From contig CM059975.1 of the NCBI GenBank assembly GCA_030490835.1, positions 60,441,174 through 60,505,173 of the forward strand: a DNA stretch of 64,000 nt. The letters run 5' to 3'. Below the pieces are notes generated by a model. That model was not told the origin of the DNA. It was given only the letters and a program-made list of their open reading frames with translations, and made no database searches. Below are positions 11,225 to 22,844 of the stretch, in pieces. This DNA is from Annona cherimola. Lineage: Eukaryota; Streptophyta; Magnoliopsida; Magnoliales; Annonaceae. How positions within the stretch are numbered: position 1 is the stretch's first letter; each line of letters opens with the position of its first letter. The position numbers were made by a program, and so were the translations under genes.

Positions 11225-12760
11225 ATTTAATTTCTTTTCTAATTTTATAAATTGATTCAATATTTAATGATTTAGTAAAAATATCCACAATTTGATCTTT
11301 TGTTTTAATATATTCCAAGCTTATGTTAAGATTTTCAACATGTTTTCTATTAAAATAGTCTCTAACATCTATATGGTTAAGTCCTAGAACGTAATACTGA
11401 TTTTTTTGTTAAACGAATGACATCATATTATCACACCTAATTGGTATATCTTTATATTTTATGTCATAATCCCTAATTGTTGTCTCATCCATAAAAATTG
11501 GGCATAACAACTACCGGTAGTGATGAATTGGACTTCCACGGTAAATATTGCAACACTAGTTTGTTTTCTTAAAAACCATAAAATCATCATGCTTCCAAGT
11601 AATTGACAAGTCCCACTAGTGCTTTTTCTATCCACTTTCTAGCGAGCAAAATCCACATTCGAATATTCAATCAAATCAAATGTTGAGCCCTTGGGGATAT
11701 CATAAACCTAAGTTGGTTGTATCAATCAAATATTCAAAAAATCTTTTTACAGTTACCATGTGATATTCCTTAAGGTTTGATTGAAATCTAGAACACATGT
11801 ATAAAATGTTGGGTCTAGAAGTAATGATCCTATCATTCTTCTATATAATCGTTGATCTACTTGTTTGCAATCTTCGTCTTTGCCTATTTTCATTGTGGAG
11901 CTCATGGGCGTGTTTGCTCATTTCCTACTTTGCATTTCAAACTTCTTGAGCATTTTTTAATATACTTGGATTGATTTATAAAAATTCCTTCACTTCGTTG
12001 CTTGATTTGTAGTCCAAAAAAGAAATTGAGTTTACCCATCATACTCATCTCAAATTCATTTTGCATTAATTTTAAAACTTCTTGACACAAAAGTTCATTA
12101 GTAGCACCAAACACTATGTTATCTGCATAAATTTGAAGAATTAAAATATCTCTTTTCTTATACTTAATGAATAAGGAAGTGTCGACTTTACCCCTTTTAA
12201 AATTATGATCAATTAAGAATTTATTTAGCCTCTCATACTAAGCTCTAGGAGCTTGTTTCAATCCATATAAGGCTTTGGATAGTTTATATACATACTTAGA
12301 TTGATCCTTTTTCTTCAAAATCTAGAAATTGTTGAACATATACCTCTTCATTAAGATAGTCATTTAGAAATGCACTTTTAACATCCATTCAAAATAATTT
12401 AAAACCTATATAAGATGCAAAGGCTAGTAATATGCATATGGCTTCCAATCTAGCTACAAGAGCATATGATTTTTCAAAATCAATTTCTTCTTCTTGTGAA
12501 TACCCCTTCGCTATAAGTCTAGCTTTATTTCTTACGACTAAGCTACTTTCATCTAGCTTATTCCTAAATACCCATTTTGTACTAATTATCGTGCAATCCT
12601 TGGGTCTAGAAAATAATTATCATACTTGATTTATTTTAAATTGATTAAGCTCTTCTTGCATTGCAACTATCTAATTTTCATCATTAAGAGCTTAATGAAT
12701 TGTAAGTGGCTCAATATTTGATACAAAGGCAAAATGCGCACAAATATTTTGTTTTGAACC
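11225..12760 (-). pseudogene. pol: Ty1/copia RT and RNase H remnant, element B
   Basis: Read right to left: [15 protein letters not shown] near 12570 (from frame pieces), [16 protein letters not shown] near 12440, KALYGLKQAPRA near 12250, an active site reading YADNIVFG near 12130 where YVDDIIFG is expected (the second catalytic Asp is Asn), GKLNFFFGLQIKQ near 12020 and INQSKYIKKC near 11960. RNase H ends with HIDVRDYFNRKHVEN near 11370 and IVDIFTKSLN near 11260. Stops and shifts are frequent. It lies between integrase and the env-like ORF, as expected for copia. The active-site change and the stops make it inactive. Confidence 0.85.
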
Positions 12761-13860
12761 TCTAGTTTTTACACTATCATATGTCTCCTATGACTTGCTC
12801 AATTGGATAGTCATTTTTGAATTTCAAATCATTGGAAGTTTGTAGAGAACATTACTTTCACTTACTTCTTAATCTGCATCTTGATTTTTCTTGAGTTCTT
12901 CTCCCCCCCCTTGCTTTCTCACTTGTAGTTTCTTAAAATCTTTTGACAAGTTTTCTGCATCACTAAGCTTACCCTCCTTTGGAGTTGAATTAAAATCATG
13001 AAAAATAACATGTATTGACTCCTCTACTACTTGAGTCTCTTATTGAATATTCTATATGCTTTACTATTAGAGAAGTAACCAAGAAATATTGTTTCATCAC
13101 TTTTGGCATCTGACTTGCCTAAGGTATCTTTTCCATTGTTCGACATATAACATACACAAACAAAACCATGAAAATATGAAATATTTAGTTTTCTACCTTT
13201 CCATAGCTCATATGGGGTTTTTTCAAAATTGCTCTAATGGTAACACAATTTAGAATATGACAACCTGTAATTACAGCTTCACACCAAATTTTTTTGAAAT
13301 ATTTACTCTCATTTAGCATACTTTTAGCCATCTCTTGTTTGATTTTATTCTTTCTTTCAACAACTTCATTTTGTTGAGGAGTTCTTTGTGCAAAAAATGT
13401 ATGGTAAATTCTATTTTCATTACAAAATCCTATGAAGCGTTTGTTTTCATATTCACCTCCATAATCACTTCTAATAGATATGATCGCATTTTATTTTTCA
13501 TTTTGCACCAATTTTAAAAAATTAGCAAACATAGAGAAGGCTTTTTCTTTGCTAGCTGGTAGCATTGTCTAAGTGAACCTTGATAAATCTTTAACAATAA
13601 TATATACATATTTCTTTTCTCCAAGGCTGAAGCTCCATAAAGATTTGTGTAATAACTCAAGTGACCTAGAGATTGAGACCTCATTCTTTAGTGAAAAGGA
13701 TATTTTAGATTGTTTTTATGTTTGTCGTACTTGATCTTTGGCAAACCTTCTACCAAGCTCTTTTTCTGCAAAGTCTTGATATTGAATATGTTTATATGTC
13801 TAAGTTTCTTGTGCCAAACTCATGGATCATTATCAACTACCATATGACATTTTTTTATTT
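12761..13860 (-). pseudogene. int: Ty1/copia integrase remnant, element B
   Basis: On - the GAG-pre-integrase stretch reads HKKLRHINIFNIKTLQKKSL near 13780. The core follows with YLLEVIMEVN (decayed catalytic region) near 13470, TPQQNEVVERKNK near 13375 and MLNESKYFKKIWCEAVITG near 13310, where TPQQNGVVERKNR-like sequence is typical of copia. The C-terminal part degrades into frame fragments before the RT linker. It would join element cDNA to target DNA in the nucleus; this copy is broken. Confidence 0.8.
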
Positions 13861-14360
13861 AATTCATCTAGGCATACCAAATGTACACTTCCATATCTTT
13901 TTTCACTCTCCATTTAAAACATTGCATATAAATTATTCAAATACAACTTTATAACTTTTATCATGCAATTGACTAATACTCATCAAATTATGTTTGAGGC
14001 CTTCAACAAATAGAATTTTCTCTATGCATGCATTCGAAATACCATAAACATTTTCCTTATCATTGATTTTACCTTTTTTATTATTACCAAATGCAACTGT
14101 TTCTCCATTGTAAGCTTGGGTTTGTGGAATAGTGTCAGCAACCACTATTTATAAGTCATATATTGCTTGCCTTTGCTCTAAGACATACATACAAAATCAA
14201 TCAGATAAATCTCGTCTCTTTGGTACTCATCTCTTGGGTCCATTTGGGTTGGTAAGCATTTAAATTGCATGTTGCTCTTTTCTAGAAGGTACAAATCCAA
14301 CACTTTTTGGTACCCAAACCAATTTAAGTCCTTGATTATGTAATTTCTTGATTCTACATT
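13861..14360 (-). pseudogene. Ty1/copia protease region, element B
   Basis: The frame at 13933-14145 on - reads VAFGNNKKGKI then KILFVEGLKHNLMSISQL, which matches the segment joining protease to the GAG-pre-integrase domain in SIRE-like polyproteins (GLKHNLLSISQL type). Upstream, WVPKS-like text near 14310 is the usual lead-in, but the catalytic D-S-G-C/A triad cannot be read with confidence in the decayed sequence near 14200. Confidence 0.65.
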
Positions 14361-15868
14361 TGTAGATTTTATGTCTAAACTTGTTGCAGAAATTGTATGC
14401 CCTATGAATCCTTTAGTGAGGACTCCATGTACATTTATGTTGCCAAGTTGGTCTTCTTACCCAAGCCACTCTTATTGTTCTGACTTGGCCATCAGGTGCC
14501 GTCACCTTAGCTTAAGGTCTAACCTATTTTGGAACATTTGATTTGCTACTTTCTCCTTGCTCAAAAGTAAAGTATCTAAGTTTTTTCTATTAGTTTGAGT
14601 TATCACATTAAGGAATATTTTGACACTCTTTCATGGGTTAGAGAATTTTGCTAATGATTCATTTAGAACTGTATTTTACTTTTTTAGTTTCTCAATATCA
14701 AGAGTAGAAGCTTTGGTTTCATCAACTAAATATTTGACTCTCTCAGCTAACTTTCTATTTACAATAATAGTAGAGTCACATTGCTTTTTCTTTGAAGTGT
14801 ACTTGCTACCTAGTTTCTTTGTCTCTTCAAATAATAAATCATATGTTTGTTGCAATTCCTCTAACTCAACACATTTGAGACAACCATAAGTGGAAGAATA
14901 AATGAATTTAGAATGGGAATTGTCAAGTTTAAAAGTTACTTCCTTATTACTTATATAATTAGTTGAGGCAGTCCTTCTTTCCACTGGTTCCATGGCTATA
15001 AGGTAATTTAGCCATCCTTCCTCCTCAATCCTTTCCATGCAGCAAATTCTTGCACAATTTGTAACTTCTTAATCTTCATTTGATGAGATAATTGTTGATG
15101 AATAATCCCTTTTCTTTTAGGCTTTGGGAATCTTCTCGTGTTGCTTCTTTCTTTCTTTTCTTGCTTCTCTTTGAATTTGTTTTCTTGTGTGAAATATTGT
15201 GCTTGCATATTTCTCACTCTATCACACCTGTAGCATTTGATTATGTTTTTTTTCTTTTTTCTTTTTCTCTTCTCCTTTAGTGTTTTAGAAGATATTATAT
15301 TCTTTCCCTTTCTAATAAATTTTTTGAATTTTTTTGTGAGAAGGGCAATTTCCTCATCTTCATTTTGGGATGATGAAATAGACTTATCTAAGCTTTGTGT
15401 TTCTTTTAATGCAAGAGTCTTCTTCCCTTTATGATGCTCTTCATTTCTTTTCTTTATTAACTCATGAGACATGAGTGGGCTAATTATATCTCCAAGTTTC
15501 AAAGTGTCGAGGTCCCATGGACCTGGAAAGTGCCCTCATAGATTGAGGTTAGAGTGGCTCATATCTCTTTAGTGGTCGAATGAGAAGATACTACCGTATT
15601 AGTCAACTGTCAATACATAGAATAATAAGTTCATTGCCTTAGCATTACTCTTTATTAATCTAGCTTCCTCCTTGGTTCAGTCAGAGGCTCTCACTTATGG
15701 GTAAAGTAACCCATCTTAGATTTCTATCTAAGAATCCATGTCAATTGCCATTATCAGTTGTTTCATTCTCAATTTCCAATAACCAAAGTTACTTCCATCA
15801 AATGGGGATGATCTTGTAAAAAATTGACCCTAAGAAAATACAGGGATGAAAGTTGACTGGGATGCCAT
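14361..15868 (-). pseudogene. gag: Ty1/copia gag remnant, element B
   Basis: The start codon is probably the complement of 15866-15868, 30 bp inside the primer site, opening MASQSTF. The capsid part follows with FDGSNFGYWKLRMKQLIMA near 15770, the usual copia gag N-terminal motif. A lysine-rich segment (ALLTKKFKKFIRKGKN near 15320) precedes a zinc knuckle that has decayed to CYRCDRVRNMQAQY near 15215, having lost the His and last Cys of CX2CX4HX4C. The C-terminal 120 residues (14676-15038) look like a coiled coil (EELQQTYDLLFEETKKLGSK). The long C-terminal coiled coil fits the SIRE lineage. Several stops are present. Confidence 0.75.
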
Positions 15869-15897
15869 TTACTAGATCTCTTTGATAATAAACTCAA

Positions 15898-15915
15898 AAA
15901 CCTGTTCTGATATCA
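15898..15915 (-). other. Primer binding site of element B (tRNA-iMet type)
   Basis: On - the bases directly inside the 5' LTR read TGATATCAGAACAGGT, against the plant copia consensus TGGTATCAGAGC(AGGT). Two bases have changed to A, consistent with age and methylation-driven decay. It fixes the element as minus-oriented. Confidence 0.85.
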
Positions 15916-15917
15916 CT

Positions 15918-17796
15918 TGTTAGTCCTGCATTTATGGCAAAATCTAAGAAGGGAGGAGTGAATTGGGTTCTTTAAATTTCTTTTGAGATTAAAATTTTAA
16001 CCCCTTATGAGATTAGTTCCCTTGAATGAAAAAGTGGAGAGTAAATAGAGCAAGTAAAATCACACACAAAGGATGGGTGAATCGGGTTCTTTAAACTTCT
16101 TTGGTGATAAAAACTTTAACCCCTTGTGAGTTTAGTCCCTTTGAAGGAAAACATAGAGAGTAAATCGAGCAAGTAAAATCACATACAAAGGACACAAGAA
16201 ATTATAGTAGTTCGGGACAATCCTCCCTACTCCACTCTTTCAAAAATAACTTGTGTTTTGGGTTCTACTATTTTAACAATGGTATAATTAAAGCTCTTGC
16301 TCTCTTCTACATTATAGCTCTAGAGGGCCTTTACAATCATAGCACAAGTAGACTATGAGCTCTACTCTAATCATACTCTACTTGTCTTTACTTGGCCTTA
16401 ACCTTTAACACTAAGCAAAGTATCAATATAACAAGATGAATTAGAAAATAAAATCTACACGTTACAGAGTGTGTAGAGTAGATTCAGTGCAGGAGGGAAC
16501 TCTTGAAATCTTGAGATGGATGAGAAGTTGCAGGTCTTGCAGTGAAAAGGAGAGTTCCTCTTTGTGGAGCACTTAATACACACTTGAAAGCTTGTAGGAG
16601 GGAAGGTGTAAGCTAAGTGAATGTTCAAGCTAACCCTCATAACTCTTCTTAATGTCCTTTAAATAGATGTAATTATTTTGAATGTTGGAAGGTAGGTGGC
16701 GCATATTAAATGTGCTAACATTCGAATTTTTCTGATCATTACAAGCTAAGTCGCATATGAAGTTAATTGCAGATGCGACTTCACCCAAGTTGCAAACTAA
16801 AGTCGACTTGGATTGCGACTTTGGTCTTCTCATTCTTTCCTGAGAGGTTTCCTTCTTGATTATCATTCCAACTTCAAGTCAACTTAGTTTGGGACTTGAC
16901 CCAAGTTGCAAGTGTAGTCGACTTGGGTTGAGACTTCACTTTACATTATACTTTGAACTTCAATTTTTCATAATTTGAGTACTTTAACTTTTGCACTCTA
17001 ATGTATTCATGGTTTAACCCTCTAAGACTTAGTTTTCATTTGGTCTTCTCAACTTTCATGTGGTCATTAACATATAGCTCTTTTATCCAAGTCTTGTACT
17101 TGAGATTTCCACTCTTCTTGGATTGATCTACTTTTGTTGGCATTTATCTTCAATTCTTCAAGATATGTAATCCTTGAGTTCCATTCGATGATGTTCGAGT
17201 ACAGTTCTTTAAGTCTTGAAATCCAATCGTATGCTTGAGTCGACTTAATTATGCAACTTAACCCAAGTTGCAAGTGGAGCCAACTTAAGTGTGCAATTTT
17301 GGTATTCGTTACACACTTGATTCTTCAAAAACTTCATTCTAGTGCTTAAGTGCTTCAAGTCTTGTTGCTGAGACAAGTTCATGTGGGACTTAACCCAAGT
17401 CGCATATCAGAGTCATCTTGGGATGCAAATTAACTTCTTCAGATTCTTCATTGGTGGCCTGAAGTCTTCTAAAGTCACAAGCTGAGTTTAACTTGGATTA
17501 TGACTTAACATAAGTTGCATGCAAAATCGACTTCAATTGCAACTTCACGTCCACAATTTCAACCCTGATGGAAAACAACCTTTGAAGTTGAATCTGGAGT
17601 TGTCTTGGGTTTCAACTTGACTAAAGTCGATGCCTAAGTCGACTTAACTTTGCGACTTGAACTATCATAATTTGCTTTTGATAAATTCTACCTTAAGACA
17701 TTGCACAAAGCAAGTTAGTACCTTTAAGGTCTCAAATTTGGATTGTTAACTATCAAAATATGGATTGTATTTGATTTGATAATTGAGTTCACAACA
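15918..17796 (-). mobile_element. 5' LTR of element B
   Basis: On + it runs from TGTTAGTCCTGCATTTATGG to GAGTTCACAACA. It mirrors the 3' LTR in all blocks, including the 119 bp duplication (15958 and 16077) and the AAGTCGACTT/TGCGACTTG field at 16740-17650. It is bordered inside by the primer site and outside by ACATA, the target duplication. Confidence 0.88.
15958..16195. repeat. Tandem duplication inside B's 5' LTR (2 x about 119 bp)
   Basis: GTGAATTGGGTTCTTTAAAT at 15958 recurs with small changes at 16077. It matches the duplication in the 3' LTR at 5461 and 5578. Confidence 0.8.
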
Positions 17797-17801
17797 ACAT
17801 A

Positions 17802-18961
17802 GTCAAGTTGACCCTTTGTGTAAATTGGGTGAAGTCTCACCCCAGGTTGACCTCCACTATGACTTAAGAAAAAAAAACATGTGAAGTCAAGTCTCTAGAA
17901 AATACCGAATGCTAAATTCACAACCGGTGTTCACCTTAGCATGCAATTTAGGTAAAGTTGAAATCCAAGTTGACCTTGCATGCAATTTTGTAAAGATTGA
18001 AGTAAGGAATCTAGTTTTTAAACTCTTTAAAAGCAAAATTGAAGTCCAAGTAACCTTTACATACTATTTGAGTGAAGTCTTAATCCAAGTTAGTCTTACA
18101 TGCAACTTGGAGCCCATTCAAGCGAACAAGCCAAGTTCAAAAAACATTTGAATCTGAAGTCGCATCCCATGTCGACCCCAACATGTAACTTCAGTTGAAG
18201 TCAAACCCCAGGTCAACCCTAGTTGCGACTTCAGACTATAACAATTAGAAGATTTGAACATTAGTACATCTATCGCATGCCTCCTACCACAAAACAACCA
18301 TAGTTCCTTCATGTCCTTAAATATCCTAGCTTCAATGATGTTAGATGTTAGCTAGAGAATTATTGTGCTCTTACCTTCTCGTATTCTAGCATTAAAGATT
18401 ATATATTCAAAATTAAAGACATGCTCTCAAGTGCTACTATTCAAGCTTAATTAAACACTTTCTTTACTGCATTCAAGAGCTTGTTGCACCACATAGTTCT
18501 ACAAAATATCTGTAAGGTGTAGATTTTTTTTTATTGAATATTTCTTTGTATTTTTGGCTTCGTGTTGGAGACAAAGGCTAAATGATTGATACAAATTGAG
18601 TTTTGGTGGGAGTGGTGCTCACCAATAGTTTGTGGTGGTGTGTTAAGCCCCTTATAGCTAGAATCTAGAAGAGAGCAGTAGACTTTAAGCTGTTTTGTTC
18701 TTCTTTAGTAGAACCTAAGACACAAAAGGCGTATGCTTAGAAGAGTATAGTTGGAGGGTTGTCTTAACCACTATAAAGTATATCTCATTATCTGTACATT
18801 TATTTTCTATATCACTTAGACAATACTTTCTCTTAAATTTCCAATGCACTTTCATTCATGGGGAATTGATTAAAAAAGAGGTTGACGTTTGATTCAAAGA
18901 AAACTTTTGAAAGCCTAATTCACCTCTCTTCCCTTGGGTTAAGCAAACTAAAAGGGGACCA
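17802..18961 (+). mobile_element. 3' LTR of element A, second part
   Basis: This resumes the LTR interrupted at 5420. Joined, the two parts total about 1.56 kb, the same as LTR C. It holds AAGTCGCATCCC, CCAAGTTGACC and CATGCAACTTGG words (17810-18240), a TATA-like CCTTAAATATCC near 18315, the 'gaacctaagacacaaaag' box near 18712, and an end (GGGTTAAGCAAACT...GGACCAA) aligning with GTTTTGCCAAGACCAACA of LTR C. The exact end is blurred by decay. Confidence 0.75.
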
Positions 18962-19018
18962 ATGGGCCATTACCTTCAAGATGTTTCATTTAATAAAGAA
19001 AAGCACCTTTGTCAATAT

Positions 19019-22000
19019 TGTTGGTCTCGAGTTCATGGCAAAACCCCTAAGAGAGGGGTGAATTGGGTTCTTTTAAAATTCTTTCGGTTTATTAAATATG
19101 ACTCCTTGTAAACTAGATCCCCTTGAATAAAAAATGTGGAGAATAGAGATGCAAATAAAGTGAGAATATCAGACACACAAGGTTATAGTGGTTCAGGATA
19201 ACCCTTTCTACTCCACTCCTCAAAGATCACACCTTTGTGTCTTGGGTTCCACTATATTAACGAGAATAAAACTAGAGCCTTTTTTCTCTTCTAGATTTCA
19301 ACTCTATGGGTCTTTACAATTTTCACATAAGCAGGTGGTGAGTCATACTCTAAACACACACTACTTGTCTTCACTTGATCTTGTTTCTAATACCAAATCA
19401 AGTGGAATCACAAAGGAATAAATAGAAAGATAAATCTACACTTTACAGAAATAATTTCAGCTTAAGGAAAAATGTGAGGAGTAATTTTGAGAAAGATCAC
19501 TTCAGCACTTGCAATGAATAACAGTGTTCTTCTTGTAGAGTGACGAGCTACGTATATGTCAATTAAAATGCTCGCTATTTACGGAAGTATACGTGCCGTG
19601 TCAAGTAATAAAGAGTGAGTAAAGTATCATTCCCACGAGGAATTGTTAACCAAAATTATTAATTAGTTAATTTCTTTCGATGGGTAGAAAGTTCTGAGTT
19701 TATGAATTTAAACTAAAACTAACAACTGCAAAGAGAAATTAGAGTAGAGTTCACGGAACTGCGGGATACTAGAAATGGGATTACTAATCAGAGATGGCAG
19801 ATGGATAGCTCGGAATCCTTGAATCTAAACTATATCACATTGATTCTTTTTGATTGGATCGTGTATGGATTTACTAGCCCAAGTTCAATAATCTTTATAT
19901 ATGTCTTCCAACACTATATAAAGCTAATTACACCGTATTTAATTGCTATATTCTCATGCCATTAAATAAAGTGACATTGATAAATTCATAACCTGTTTAA
20001 TGACTACACAGGGTTTAACGGTATATTCCTATCCGTTAAACAACTCCCCTTAACCAAGAGTAAACCTATGCCCTGCACATGGATCTAGCTGAGATTTTAC
20101 TCTTCCAAGGACAAATCAAGCAATGAAATCATCTTAAAAGGTAGCTAATCTTGTAAAAAGCATTAACACCACATACGCAAAGGTAAATCATACACAATCA
20201 TATATAAAATCAAATATTCATTCCTGAATTTCAAAGAACTAAGACAATATAGATTAGAGTTCAATTCATCCTAACTATCCATCTAATGGAGGTTTAGTTC
20301 AAAGACATGATCATAACATCCATTACATCCATATTAAAAGTATCCATGAAAGTAGAGAAAGAAAAATAGAAAGAATAAGAGAAAACTGGTTTTTCGGCGG
20401 CTTCCACTAACGGAGTTGAATTTCCTCTTCAATCTGTGCTTTGATCGCGATTTCGTCTTTCTCTTATGTGGAATTCCATTTCTGGCCTCTCTCTCCCCTT
20501 CTCCTTCGTTCGCAAACCCCTAGGAGCTATTTATAGTGTTGAATTGCGCAACACATGCATTGAAATCTTCACATACGGATGCGTATTGGGACCTAGGCGC
20601 CATCTCTCTATGTGCTGGGCAACTTGGATCTTTTCTGCAAACCCTAGGAATTCATGCCATGGAGCCTAGGCGCCAACTCCCTGGAAGCAATTGCAACTTG
20701 TGGCTTCAAAAACCCTGCTATGCTGATCTGCATGTTGGTATGGTGGCGCCTGGGCGCCAACTCACTGGAAGATATTTGTTGGCTGGGTTGTGCTGGAGTT
20801 CTGGCAAGGGCACGTAGGGTGGCGCCTAGGCGCCATTCACATGCTCCTGGACTTGGTTCCGCTTTGCATTCCACTTGCCTGCATGCCTTCATATAGCCTT
20901 TCCTTCCTGCAAAAGATGAATAAACTAAGTAAATGAGCTAAAAATGCCTAATTAATGCTAAAAATGCCTAAAAACTTAATAATGCTCCTAAAATGCAAAG
21001 TGAGTGAAAATTAAGCTAAATGGACGCAAACTAAGCCTAATCTCTTAGACTAACACGCAAATATAGTTTGAAATGGACCATAATAACTCGCATTTTATGA
21101 GTTATCATAGAGCACTTAATGGTTACTTGAATGCTTGCGAGTTGAAAAGTGGAAGCTTAATCAATGCTCTAGCTAATCCTCTCTACTTCATTTGAGTGTC
21201 TTAAATAGAGAGGGAATAAATTCAAACGTTATGAGGTAAGTGGCACACATTTAATGTACCAACGTTTGAATTTTTCTGACTGTTACAATCCAAGTCGCAG
21301 TCGAAGTTGACTTTGGGTGTGACTTCGCCCAAGTCGCAAACTGAAGTCATCTTGGGTTGCGACTTCATCCTTCAATACTTCGGTCTTCAATCTTCAATTT
21401 CCATTTGGGATCTACTTGATCTCAGACTTGACCCAAGTCGCAGGTGAAAAATCAACTTGGGTTGCAACTTCACACTTCATTTGCTCCTTAAAACTTTAAT
21501 ACTTCAAAACCTTGATCCATTAACACAGACGTCCATCATTTCTTCAAATAATAACTTCAAATGCTTTTATGGACCTTAGTTCCTCTTCATCATTGTGCTT
21601 GGTCATGTTCATTTGAAACTTCATTAATGGACATGTGACTTGGATCTTGAATCATGGCAATATAATGTTGTTTGAGCCATTATTGTCATTCTTGGACTTG
21701 AATCTTCTTATTTGAACTTCCTTGTGCTCAAGTCGAATATTGGGTTGACTTGGGATGCAACTTTACTGAATTTGCATGGCTGAGTCGACTTCCGTTGGGA
21801 CTTCACCCAAGTCGCATATCGAAGTCAACCTGGGTTGCGAATTAACTTCATCATACTGAGCTTTGAAATCCTAAAGTTCGCTCAAGTCATTCTCAAGTCA
21901 TTGACGGAGTCAAATTGGGTTGCGACTTGACCCAAGTCGCATGCGAAGTTGACTTTGGGTGCGACTTTGCTTACTCACGCATCACCATTTTCAGCATTGT

Positions 22001-22215
22001 CCAAAAATTGCCTATTGAAGTCGACTTGGGTATCGACTTGACTTAAGTTGATGCCTGAGTCGACTTAGCTTGTGACTTGGCCAGTCATGCTTTGAACTTG
22101 AAAACTTTGAACCTTAAATCATCTCACATACATGTTAGTACCTTAAAACTTCTCAAATTAAATTGTTAATCATCAAAATATGGATTTTGCTTGATTTACT
22201 ATTTATTTTACAACA
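19019..22215 (-). mobile_element. SIRE-family LTR H, split by a nested solo LTR
   Basis: On + it starts TGTTGGTCTCGAGTTCATGG and ends ATTTTACAACA at 22215. Removing the insertion at 19541-21112 leaves about 1.63 kb, in the family range. It shows all the usual blocks: TTATAGTGGTTC near 19178, TGTGTCTTGGGTTCCACTAT near 19235, and the TGCGACTT/AAGTCGACTT field at 21290-22080. The flanks AATAT (19014-19018) and AATTT (22216-22220) are a plausible decayed target duplication, making this a solo LTR inserted in copia element K. Confidence 0.75.
19541..21107 (-). mobile_element. Unclassified solo LTR nested in LTR H (TSD TAGAG)
   Basis: It is bounded by TGACGAGCTACG and GAGTTATCA, with perfect 5 bp duplications TAGAG at 19536-19540 and 21108-21112. 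Removing it restores the 'cttgtagagcacttaa' box found in the other SIRE LTRs, which proves the insertion. The TG...CA ends and 5 bp duplication indicate an LTR. On - it begins TGATAACTCATAAAATGCGA and later holds palindromes GGCGCCTAGGCGCC (20821) and GGCGCCTGGGCGCC (20744). The short ORFs at 20466-20896 overlap on both strands across these palindromes and are not supported as genes. Confidence 0.85.
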
Positions 22216-22700
22216 AATTTCACCCTAAATTTGGAAATCGTTCTTTAGGAATGTGACATCATGTTACTCTAGTTTAGTCACACTTTCATTCTTCTATTCA
22301 CCAATGGACATATACCATTGGGAGTGCTTTGAGCATCTACTAAAGATACATTTCTTTCCTCTCAGACTCAATTTAGTATATTTGTGAAAGAGATAGGAAT
22401 AAAAGTTGTTAAGCTTACAATCGTAGATTGCTCAAATTAGGCTTTTATCTATCCATAATTTATTACGGATAGAACTAACTAATTTAGAGAGCACCTACTT
22501 AAGTATAGAAGTATCGGTCATCACCACATCTCCACGATAAGATATTAGAAGATTCTCTTATATCATCTTGTGTCTAACCATATCTAATAAGGTCATGTTT
22601 CTTCCCATTGCAACACTATTTTATTATAAAATATTAGAAATAGCTAATTGCTTTATTGTACTTTTTCCATAACAAAAATCTTTAAACTGCTCCAATAAAT
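22216..22700 (-). pseudogene. int: Ty1/copia integrase fragment, element K
   Basis: On -, decayed frames read TLLDMVRHKMI near 22590 (TLLDMVRSMMS type), then ISYRGDVV (LPISFWGYAL position), VLSKLV (RVPSKSV position) near 22490, KYTKLSLRGKKCIF near 22370 and RDVTFLKNDF-like text near 22250. This is the C-terminal half of a copia integrase of a different lineage from A and B; the text resembles Tork or Retrofit polyproteins. It is cut on the left by LTR H and separated from the rest of element K at 24390 by LTR material. Confidence 0.65.
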
Positions 22701-22844
22701 CTGCATCCATAGTTAATTCTCAAATCTTAGATTTTTCCATCTAATTAGTTCTCAATGATACTTGAGTAATGTCTAAACAATTCCATATTTTTGACTTACA
22801 TGAGATTAAGAAAACAAAACCAAGTGACAACTCTATAAAAATAG

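Larger units (their letters stand above)
5421..17796 (-). mobile_element. Full-length SIRE-like Ty1/copia element B
   Basis: This is a complete retrotransposon reading right to left: 5' LTR (15918-17796), primer site, gag, protease, integrase, RT, RNase H, spacer, env-like ORF, purine tract and 3' LTR (5421-7288). The LTRs share ends (sense TGTTGTGAACTCAATT at the start), length (1879 and 1868 bp) and an internal duplication of about 118 bp. Flanking target duplications are GCATA and ACATA. The order protease-integrase-RT-RNase H defines copia; the extra 3' ORF defines the SIRE-like group. All coding parts hold stops and shifts. By eye the LTRs differ at roughly one base in eight over a 119 bp sample, so the insertion is old. 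A solo LTR (9178-10741) is nested within. Confidence 0.85.

Noticed and set aside
15092..15434. Forward Phe/Ser/Leu-rich ORFs that look like membrane proteins
   Set aside because: They are the antisense of the lysine-rich gag segment of element B on -, so the hydrophobic run is a shadow of AAA/AAG codons.
20466..20896. Cluster of four overlapping ORFs on both strands with unusual GC content
   Set aside because: The GC-rich palindromes of the nested solo LTR remove stops in several frames; frames on opposite strands overlap and none carries a motif.
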